Shown in pieces: positions 1 to 6,258 of a DNA stretch of 10,322 bases. The position numbers and the translations under genes are program-made. Within the stretch, counting starts at the first letter, position 1. Every line of letters starts with the position of its first letter. Source of the DNA: Candidatus Acidiferrum typicum (GTDB lineage Bacteria > Acidobacteriota > Terriglobia > Acidiferrales > UBA7541); contig JAOAPW010000414.1 in NCBI GenBank assembly GCA_025463105.1, forward strand, positions 1-10,322. Reading direction: 5' to 3'. A model generated the notes under the pieces. That model ran no database searches. It saw only the letters and a list, made by a program, of their open reading frames with translations, and had not been told where the DNA came from.

Positions 1-2
1 CC

Positions 3-1673
3 AATGTGCCGCAATCATTCGCAGGAAATGAGTCGGTCTCTTCGCCCGTTTTTGGTATGCGTCAGACTCTGTTCGGAGCTTATGTCCAGGATGATATCCG
101 GGTGCAAAAGAACCTGACGTTCAACGCCGGGTTGCGCTATGAAATGATAACCGTGCCAACCGAGGCGCATAATCTGCTTCCCAATTTGCGCCATCTTTCC
201 GACGCAACCGCGGTTGTGGGACCGCCCCTTTTCAGGAACCCCACGCTTCGAAATTTCGAGCCGCGCCTGGGCTTTGCCTGGAATCCGCGCGGGGGCAAGA
301 CACTGATCCGCGGCGGATTTGGAGTTTTTGATGTGCTGCCGCTTCCATACGAATTTACGATTACGATCCAGCATTCGCAGCCGTTCGTAAACGAAATATT
401 CGCAAATGTTGTTTCTCCGGGTGATTTCCAGATATGCGGTGCCCAAACAGGCGGCTGCCAAACAAGCGCGTTTGAAAAATTTAAGAACGCGCCGGGCGCT
501 TCGCGTTCCAATTACATTGAGTACAATCCCAAGCGCAATTACGTCATGCAATGGAATCTAAGCGTCGCGCGGGAGCTGTCGTCGTCACTGTCCGTTACTC
601 TTGGCTACGTAGGCTCGCGGGGAGTTCATCAGCCCTATCGTGTCGACAATATTGCCATGGTTCTTCCTACCCTTACGACGGCAGGCTACCTGTGGCCCTG
701 CGGACCTGATGGCACCCCCGGTACTACCTGCGCTCGAGGATTTTCACCGAGCGGAACGCAAGCCAATCCCATACCTACCTCAACTCTCAATCCGAATGAT
801 GGCCGGATCTCCGGATCTTTCTGGCAGGCTGATTCCTTTTACGATGCTTTGCAGGCGAACGTTACGAAACGCATCAGCCACGGCTTGCAGTTCAGTGGAG
901 CCTACACCTGGGGGAAGAGTATCGATACGCTTTCTTCCACGGAAGCTAACGACGCTTTTCCAAATGGATTGTTCAACCAGCTCTTCTTCGACCAGCGGAC
1001 GACGCGAGGGCTCTCGGATTTCAACGTCGCGCACACGTTCGTGCTTAGCTTGACCTGGGAAGTGCCAAGCCCGAAGGTAGAATCCGCGCTTCCAAAAATG
1101 GCCCTGAGCGGCTGGCAATTAGTCGGCCTGTACAAGATAAGCACCGGGCAGCCTTTTACGCCGATATTTGGCGGCGATCCTCGCGGACTGAAACTGGAAG
1201 AGACTGGCGAGTTGCCGAGCCGTGTGACCGGTCCGGGATGCGAGACGCTCACGAATCCTGGCAACCCCAACCACTACATCAAGACTCAATGTCTCGGTCT
1301 TCCGACCGCGCCGAGTTCTTTTTCCGCCCAGTGCGTGCCATTTGTCGGAGCCGCCGCGCCTGCGCCAAGTGGCAGCGTCTACTGCTCTAACCTCGCCGGA
1401 AATCTTGGCCGCAACACACTCGTGGGTCCAGGACTGGCGAAACTGGACTTCTCGGTGTTCAAAAACAACTACGTAAAAAGAATTTCGGAAAGCTTCAACG
1501 TTCAATTCCGAACCGAATTGTTCAATATACTGAACCGCGCGAATTTTGCTTCGCCGACCGACAACCTTCAGGCGTTTGACCAAAGCGGCCAGCCGATATC
1601 GAGTGCCGGGCTCATCACGCAGACGCAGACGACGTCGCGCCAGATTCAAGTTGCGCTGAAGATTATCTGGTAG
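3..1673 (+). CDS. TonB-dependent receptor, Oar-like, C-terminal part (5' end outside window)
   Basis: Outer-membrane beta-barrel receptor; such proteins take up large substrates with energy from TonB-ExbBD. The frame is open at the left edge (first full codon at position 3), so the N-terminal carboxypeptidase-regulatory-like domain, plug and early strands are missing. The visible ~557 residues show barrel strands with alternating aromatic/polar pattern: a YVQDDIR strand followed by LTFNAGLRYE, then EPRLGFAWNP, LSVTLGYVGSRG and FSGAYTWGKS. A late FRTELFNILNRANF segment is typical of acidobacterial Oar-like receptors. The chain ends in LKIIW, an aromatic C-terminal residue as expected for Bam-dependent insertion. 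Cysteine pairs lie in probable surface loops (CGAQTGGC and a CGPDG...TTC loop), possibly disulfides. The substrate cannot be read from the sequence; in this phylum these are often presumed to import polysaccharide fragments, which is inference. The next gene starts 68 bases later, apparently from its own promoter. Confidence 0.9.
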   Translation, partial: NVPQSFAGNESVSSPVFGMRQTLFGAYVQDDIRVQKNLTFNAGLRYEMITVPTEAHNLLPNLRHLSDATAVVGPPLFRNPTLRNFEPRLGFAWNPRGGKTLIRGGFGVFDVLPLPYEFTITIQHSQPFVNEIFANVVSPGDFQICGAQTGGCQTSAFEKFKNAPGASRSNYIEYNPKRNYVMQWNLSVARELSSSLSVTLGYVGSRGVHQPYRVDNIAMVLPTLTTAGYLWPCGPDGTPGTTCARGFSPSGTQANPIPTSTLNPNDGRISGSFWQADSFYDALQANVTKRISHGLQFSGAYTWGKSIDTLSSTEANDAFPNGLFNQLFFDQRTTRGLSDFNVAHTFVLSLTWEVPSPKVESALPKMALSGWQLVGLYKISTGQPFTPIFGGDPRGLKLEETGELPSRVTGPGCETLTNPGNPNHYIKTQCLGLPTAPSSFSAQCVPFVGAAAPAPSGSVYCSNLAGNLGRNTLVGPGLAKLDFSVFKNNYVKRISESFNVQFRTELFNILNRANFASPTDNLQAFDQSGQPISSAGLITQTQTTSRQIQVALKIIW

Positions 1674-1697
1674 CAGATCGCGCTGCGACGCTCGCGA

Positions 1698-1727
1698 TTG
1701 CCAACACACGGTGGGCCGCGGTCTAAT
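1698..1727 (+). promoter_or_regulatory. Candidate sigma-70 promoter for the multiheme cytochrome gene
   Basis: TTGCCA at 1698-1703 (5 of 6 to TTGACA) and TCTAAT at 1722-1727 (5 of 6 to TATAAT) are separated by 18 bases. Transcription would start near 1734, only about 8 bases before the ATG at 1742. No Shine-Dalgarno is visible, so the message would be nearly leaderless. The alternative -10 TATTAT at 1729-1734 would leave no leader at all. Confidence 0.4.
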
Positions 1728-1741
1728 GTATTATTGTTGGG

Positions 1742-3412
1742 ATGAACACTACGAGGCGTCGTGTTGTCATTCCTCTAATTATTGCGATATTTGTTTTTGC
1801 AGGGATTTACCTCGCATTATTGGTGAACCATGGGTTCAGCGCGGCGGACAAGCCTTCGGTGCTTGAATCCGTCATCGCCCGCACCGTACGAAATGTCTCG
1901 ATTCCGCGCCGCGCAAAACTGGAAACAAATCCGTTAATGCCCACTCTAGAAAATCTGGAGAAAGCGCGAAACTATTATGATGAACGGTGCGTGAGCTGCC
2001 ACGGCAAGACCGATGCCGGCCAGCCGGCGATCGGCCAGAATCTTTATCCCAAAGCTCCGAACCTCGCGCTTCCTGGCACGCAACACCTTTCTGACGGTGA
2101 AATTCATTACATTATCCGCAATGGATTTCGCATGACCGGCATGCCCGCGTGGCGCAATCCGCACGTCGAACAGGATGATCACAGCTGGTTGCTCGTCCTG
2201 TATATCCGCAGCCTGGCGCAACTCTCTCCTGAGGAAAAGGCTCAACAGGCAAAATTAATTTCGGATTCCGGCAGCAACAGTTCCGCGCATTATGTCGGCT
2301 CCGCGGCATGTCAGAAATGTCACGAGCAGATTTACAATCGCTGGAAAAAAACGCCGATGGCTAACGTCGTGCGCGATCCGCGCGAGCATCCCGACGCGAT
2401 TACTCCGGATCTGGCCACCAACAATGTCAGTCCGAAGTTCACCAAGGACCAGGTTGCGTTCGTTTACGGAAGCATCTGGAAGCAGCGCTACTTCACAAAA
2501 ATCGGCGATGATTATTTTCCGGAGCCGGCGCAGTGGGACATGACCGCCAAGCAGTGGCGTCCTTATAAGGTCGCGAATGGAACGGATTGGTGGGCGGAGT
2601 TCTATCCCCCCGACAACATGAAGCGGCCCACGGGCCCGACCTGCGATGGCTGCCATTCGGTGGACTACAACATTCAGACCAGGCAAGTGGCGGAGTGGAA
2701 CGTAGGCTGCGAGCGTTGCCACGGCCCTGGAAGCGCACACGTGGACAACGCCGCTCGCGGAAATATTCTAAATCCCGCGCGAATGGACTACGTCTACGCG
2801 AACGATACTTGCATCCAGTGTCACTCGCAAGGTCGTCCGCTCAACAATCCGATCGAGGGAAAATATTACGATTGGCCGGTCGGTTTTCACGTGGGACTGA
2901 ATCTGCGGGATTACTGGCAGCTCGAGGATCACACGCTGGGCCAATTAAGCTTCACGCATTTTCCGGACGGCACTGCGCACAAGAACCGCATGCAGGGAAA
3001 TGATTTTTCGCAGAGCATTATGTATCGCCGCGGCGTTACCTGTTTCGACTGCCACGATGTGCACGGCACGGAGAATTACGCGCAACTCCGAAAGCCAGCA
3101 AACAAACTTTGTCTCGATTGCCATGGCCCCGATTCGGGGAATGGTCCTCGCACGGCAACGCTTGCCGAACATACTCATCACAAAGAAGGTTCAGCAGGCA
3201 GCGAGTGCGTGGCCTGTCACATGCCGAAAATCGAGGTCACCATTCCTGGCACCTTCGTCAGCGCGCACACATTCGCCTTCATTACTCCGGCGATGACCGA
3301 CAAATACAAAATTCCCAATCCGTGCACGTCCTGCCACGCGGACAAGACGACCGCCTGGGCAGCCGACGCCATGCGCCATTGGCCGGAACGCTCTCCCTGG
3401 CGCGCTGAGTAG
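1742..3412 (+). CDS. Nine-heme c-type cytochrome, class I domain fused to octaheme domain
   Basis: Probable periplasmic electron-transfer protein of 556 residues. Residues 1-35 carry basic residues (TTRRR) then a hydrophobic stretch, i.e. an uncleaved anchor or signal peptide, so the hemes face the periplasm. The first CxxCH (CVSCH, 83-87) sits in a class I cytochrome c domain; GMPAW at 133-137 supplies the likely axial methionine M134. After a short linker come eight more CxxCH motifs at 190, 301, 323, 357, 434, 457, 489 and 528, with a YVGSAACQKCH opening like cytochrome c554/doubled-CxxCH families. The body is rich in extra histidines that could be distal ligands. The C-terminus ends soon after the last heme (CTSCH...WAADAMRHWPE). 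Related acidobacterial proteins often continue into TPR or HEAT repeats there (recalled, unverified), so this is a short form. Catalytic activity, if any, and redox partners are unknown. It needs the cytochrome c maturation system, not visible here. Confidence 0.9.
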   Translation: MNTTRRRVVIPLIIAIFVFAGIYLALLVNHGFSAADKPSVLESVIARTVRNVSIPRRAKLETNPLMPTLENLEKARNYYDERCVSCHGKTDAGQPAIGQNLYPKAPNLALPGTQHLSDGEIHYIIRNGFRMTGMPAWRNPHVEQDDHSWLLVLYIRSLAQLSPEEKAQQAKLISDSGSNSSAHYVGSAACQKCHEQIYNRWKKTPMANVVRDPREHPDAITPDLATNNVSPKFTKDQVAFVYGSIWKQRYFTKIGDDYFPEPAQWDMTAKQWRPYKVANGTDWWAEFYPPDNMKRPTGPTCDGCHSVDYNIQTRQVAEWNVGCERCHGPGSAHVDNAARGNILNPARMDYVYANDTCIQCHSQGRPLNNPIEGKYYDWPVGFHVGLNLRDYWQLEDHTLGQLSFTHFPDGTAHKNRMQGNDFSQSIMYRRGVTCFDCHDVHGTENYAQLRKPANKLCLDCHGPDSGNGPRTATLAEHTHHKEGSAGSECVACHMPKIEVTIPGTFVSAHTFAFITPAMTDKYKIPNPCTSCHADKTTAWAADAMRHWPERSPWRAE

Positions 3413-3490
3413 ATTTGAGTGGCGCGAAATAAAACACTCTGAAGATTTGTGGGTCGTGCATTAACAATTTGCGAAAAAACTGCATGTTCG

Positions 3491-3569
3491 GTCATTCCGA
3501 GCGAAGCGAGGAATCCCTCTGTTGCTGGCAGTAGATCCAGGAGGGATTCCTCGCTTCGCTCGGAATAAC
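3491..3569. repeat. Long perfect palindrome, REP-like dispersed element, possible bidirectional terminator
   Basis: The arms 3494-3519 and 3541-3566 are exact reverse complements over 26 bases, with a 21-base spacer. Pairing continues outward to 3491/3569 with one mismatch (3493/3567). Each arm contains the GAGCGAAGCGAGG core. It lies in the 289-base gap between the cytochrome gene (stop at 3412) and the transporter gene (start at 3702). As RNA it would form a very stable stem in either direction. There is no T-run right after it, so a classical intrinsic terminator is not shown. I recall near-identical GAGCGAAGCGAGGAATC palindromes scattered in acidobacterial and some other soil-bacterial genomes; that is recollection, not a search result. 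The rest of the gap holds no gene. Confidence 0.85.
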
Positions 3570-3644
3570 GGCTTTGGTGTTCCTGTTAGGGTTTCCCCTG
3601 CGAAACACCGCAATCCAAACTGATCGCGGTGAGTCTCGCCGCGC

Positions 3645-3650
3645 TATAAT
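3645..3650 (+). promoter_or_regulatory. Candidate -10 box for the SulP transporter gene
   Basis: A perfect TATAAT lies 51 bases before the ATG at 3702 and predicts a start near 3657 with a ~45-base leader. No good -35 is present at 16-18 bases; the best match nearby is CTGATC at 3620-3625 (3 of 6, 19-base spacer). The Shine-Dalgarno is weak (GGACC a few bases before the ATG). Confidence 0.4.
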
Positions 3651-3701
3651 TACTTTGGATAGTTAATCAACGCAAAGCCCCTGCGAATAACCCGGACCTG
3701 G

Positions 3702-5402
3702 ATGAAAGACTGGCTACCGAGATCCATTTTATGTTCGAAGGATTACTCCTGGAATAAATTTGCCGCGGATACGCTCGCCGGGGTCACGGTGGGTCTCGTG
3801 GCTCTCCCGCTGGCCATGGCATTCGCGATTGCGTCGGGCGTGGCGCCACAGGCGGGACTCTATTGCGCCATCGTTGCCGGGTTCCTGATCTCCGCGCTGG
3901 GAGGATCCACCACTCAAATTGGCGGCCCCACGGGAGCTTTTGTCGTCGTGGTCTACGGCATCGTCTCGAAATACGGCTTGGACGGGCTGTTCATGTGCAC
4001 GCTCATGGCCGGAGTTTTCCTCATCATTTTGGGCGCCACAGGCCTGGGCTCCGCGGTCAAGTATATTCCGCGTCCGGTCGTTGTTGGATTCACGAACGGC
4101 ATCGCGGTCCTCATCGCCAGCACACAGATCAAGGATTTTTTCGGCATCAAAGTCGACAAAGTCCCCGGCGAATTTCTGGCCCGCATCGAAACTCTGGCTC
4201 AAAACTTCCGCTCGTTCTCGTCCCTGGAAACCGGTCTTGGCATTCTCGCGTTAGTACTGATTCTCGTCTGTATGCGGTTTGTGAAGCGTGTTCCGGGATA
4301 TATCGTGGCCCTCTTTGCCGGCACCGCGCTGGTAATAATTTTGAAGCTTCCGGTTCAAACGATCGGCACCCGGTTTGGGGGAATTCCTTCCGGTTTTCCG
4401 GGCATAAAAATTCCGCAATTCCGTTTTGATTTGCTGCGTCCGTTGATTTCGCCGGCCATTACCGTCGCCATGTTGGGGGCGATTGAATCGCTCATGTCCG
4501 CGGTTGTTTCGGACCGCATGAGTGGAGATAAGCACAATCCAAACGTGGAGCTGGTCGGCCAGGGCATAGCCAACATTTTCTCCCCGCTGTTTGGCGGACT
4601 TCCGGCCACGGGAGCGATTGCGCGAACGGCCACAAATATACGTTCCGGCGCGAAGACTCCGGTTGCCGGAATGATCCACGCTCTCACGCTGCTGGTGATT
4701 GTGTTGTTTGCCGCGCCGCTGGCGCGATTCATTCCACTGTCGGTCCTGGCGGCCATCCTGCTCGTGGTGTCCTACAACATGGGCGAATGGCGGGAAATCC
4801 CTGAGCTTCTCAAGCTTACTCCGCTGGAGATCGGCACCTGGCTCGTCACATTTTTGCTTACGGTATTTGCGGATTTGACCGTGGCCGTCGAAGCTGGAAT
4901 GATTCTTGCCGCGCTGGTCTTCATACGGAAGGTCACAATTACGACCACTATTTCAGAAGTGACGGAAGAGTATCTAAAGGAGGGGCACGAACACATTCTG
5001 CAGCATAAGGAGATTCCTCCTTATGTAACCATCTTCCGAATCCATGGCCCTTTTCTTTTTGGAGCCGCGGACAAAATCGACGAGATTGTCAACCGCCTTC
5101 CGGATCTGCCTTCCATCGTGGTGCTTCGTCTGCGAAATATGACGGCAATCGACGCCACCGGACTGCAAGCCCTCGAAAATCTGGCCGATGCGGTACACCA
5201 TTCCGGACGAGGTTTCATTCTGTGCGGCGCGCGCGAACAACCCGCCCGCCTGATGCGCCAAGCCAAATTTGAGCAGCATGTCGGGGACGGGAACATCTGC
5301 CCCAGCATCGCGGACGCTTTGGAACGAGCTAAAATTCTTCGTCAGGAATTGGGGGAGCGGAACCTCTTAATGGCGGGGCAAGTTACGAAAATTAATATTT
5401 GA
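3702..5402 (+). CDS. SulP (SLC26-like) inorganic anion transporter with STAS domain
   Basis: Inner-membrane transporter of 566 residues, normal length for the family. The N-terminal transmembrane core (about residues 20-410) has the SulP landmarks: the DTLAGVTVGLVALPLAMAFA segment at 23-42, SGVAPQAGLY at 45-54, QIGGPTGAF at 72-80 in the TM3 region, and PATGAIARTATNIRSGA from 301. A cytoplasmic STAS domain follows at about 437-550, with the conserved loop aspartate at D484 in the motif DATG (484-487), where anti-sigma antagonists carry DSSG/DTSG-like loops. The family carries sulfate, bicarbonate, chloride or dicarboxylates, usually by proton or sodium coupling; the sequence does not settle which. 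No carbonic anhydrase domain or neighbour, and no sulfate-assimilation gene, is present to help. The ATG at 3702 gives a standard N-terminus. The stop codon overlaps the promoter of the next gene. Confidence 0.92.
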   Translation: MKDWLPRSILCSKDYSWNKFAADTLAGVTVGLVALPLAMAFAIASGVAPQAGLYCAIVAGFLISALGGSTTQIGGPTGAFVVVVYGIVSKYGLDGLFMCTLMAGVFLIILGATGLGSAVKYIPRPVVVGFTNGIAVLIASTQIKDFFGIKVDKVPGEFLARIETLAQNFRSFSSLETGLGILALVLILVCMRFVKRVPGYIVALFAGTALVIILKLPVQTIGTRFGGIPSGFPGIKIPQFRFDLLRPLISPAITVAMLGAIESLMSAVVSDRMSGDKHNPNVELVGQGIANIFSPLFGGLPATGAIARTATNIRSGAKTPVAGMIHALTLLVIVLFAAPLARFIPLSVLAAILLVVSYNMGEWREIPELLKLTPLEIGTWLVTFLLTVFADLTVAVEAGMILAALVFIRKVTITTTISEVTEEYLKEGHEHILQHKEIPPYVTIFRIHGPFLFGAADKIDEIVNRLPDLPSIVVLRLRNMTAIDATGLQALENLADAVHHSGRGFILCGAREQPARLMRQAKFEQHVGDGNICPSIADALERAKILRQELGERNLLMAGQVTKINI

Positions 5403-5427
5403 CAAATTAGAAGGTGATTATTAGATT
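5399..5427 (+). promoter_or_regulatory. Candidate promoter for secreted-protein gene, overlapping the sulP-type stop codon
   Basis: A perfect TTGACA at 5399-5404 overlaps the TGA stop at 5400-5402. It is followed after exactly 17 bases by TAGATT at 5422-5427 (4 of 6). Predicted start is near 5434, giving a leader of about 36 bases to the ATG at 5470. The position suggests the downstream gene can be transcribed independently of the transporter. The moderate -10 match keeps this tentative. Confidence 0.45.
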
Positions 5428-5458
5428 AATCCGCGTCCCTGCATTCGAATATTCTCAT

Positions 5459-5465
5459 AGGTGAG
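5459..5465 (+). promoter_or_regulatory. Shine-Dalgarno AGGTGAG that decides the start of the secreted protein
   Basis: AGGTGAG complements the 16S anti-Shine-Dalgarno and lies 4 bases before the ATG at 5470. A GTG in the same frame at 5461 falls inside this sequence, so it is better read as part of the ribosome binding site than as the start codon. Confidence 0.55.
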
Positions 5466-5469
5466 CTGC

Positions 5470-6201
5470 ATGGCCATGACGCACGTAAAGCGCCCGTTGA
5501 GGCGTTTGTGTTGGGCTGTATCCTTTTGCATCGCGGTTGTACCTTGTGTAGCGCAAGAAAAAGGCACAATGCAGTCTTCGTCGGCGAGTGAAACTGCGGC
5601 CAGTCCCAGTTCAGAAAACTCTCGGGTTGAAGTTGCGCCGGGACTTGTGCTGCCTGAAAAGGGAATGGTCTGGATTTTGGACCAAGCCGATAATCAACCG
5701 AAGCTTGAGCGGATCTACTTAAATGATGGACGCCTCAATCGCCACCTCGCGGAAAATGTTGTCCGTAGTCAGTTGCTCGTGTTTAGGATGAGCACAGGTA
5801 TCGAATTAAAGGGCACCGCCGCCAAGTTGCGAGTAAGCAGCAAAACACCGGCTGTCTTTATTCATAAATCGGAAGAAGACGAAGAAGAATCGCAGTCCCC
5901 TGCGAATGCGAAAGGTGTTCACGCACATTACGCTTTACTGCGCCTGCGCATTGCCGATGACAGTCGCGTGATCTGCACGTTCACATCCTGGCAACTTGGT
6001 ATCAAAGCCGGTCGCCACGAAGACGTCATGGGAGTTTTGACCGAGGAACTCAATGGCCAATGGCTGAAAATTACACCAAAAGGGGCATTGCCCGACGGAG
6101 AATTCGTTATTACTCGATTGCCGGACGACAAGAAGCTATTTGAATCTCACGTGTACGATTTTGGCATCGGGACTGCGGCAAAACAGGCGACGGATCATTG
6201 A
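5470..6201 (+). CDS. Secreted protein of unknown function
   Basis: A 243-residue protein I cannot name. From the ATG at 5470 it has a signal peptide: basic HVKRPLRR, hydrophobic LCWAVSFCIAVV, and a cleavage site around PCVAQ-EKG (about residue 29), so export by Sec is expected. A Ser/Ala-rich linker follows, then a beta-rich body starting near VEVAPGLVLPEKG. An acidic patch (SEEDEEES, about 134-141) interrupts the middle. The second half (RLRIADDSRVICTF, then HEDVM..., then PKGALPDGEFVI, and YDFGI near the end) resembles a recurring secreted family in Terriglobia with a P-L-x-PGEY...DFG ending; this is recollection and unverified. No catalytic motif, CxxC or lipobox is visible. Alternative starts are GTG 5461 and ATG 5476; the Shine-Dalgarno favours 5470. 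It is convergent with the glycosyltransferase gene, with 57 bases between stops and no convincing terminator. Confidence 0.75.
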   Translation: MAMTHVKRPLRRLCWAVSFCIAVVPCVAQEKGTMQSSSASETAASPSSENSRVEVAPGLVLPEKGMVWILDQADNQPKLERIYLNDGRLNRHLAENVVRSQLLVFRMSTGIELKGTAAKLRVSSKTPAVFIHKSEEDEEESQSPANAKGVHAHYALLRLRIADDSRVICTFTSWQLGIKAGRHEDVMGVLTEELNGQWLKITPKGALPDGEFVITRLPDDKKLFESHVYDFGIGTAAKQATDH

Positions 6202-6258
6202 GATCGCTTGGTCCTACCTAACCAAAGGCACGCAATCTGAAACCTTTGAGAAGACAGG

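Noticed and set aside
1742..5402. Cytochrome plus SulP transporter as one respiratory/anion operon
   Set aside because: They are separated by 289 bases with a very strong palindrome and a separate TATAAT, so co-transcription is unlikely.
5461..5469. GTG at 5461 as start of the secreted protein
   Set aside because: The GTG lies inside the AGGTGAG Shine-Dalgarno that serves the ATG at 5470, and the added residues do not improve the signal peptide.
6223..6248. CAAAGG/CCTTTG inverted repeat between the convergent genes as a terminator
   Set aside because: It has only six pairs, a 14-base loop and no T-run on either strand; too weak to call.
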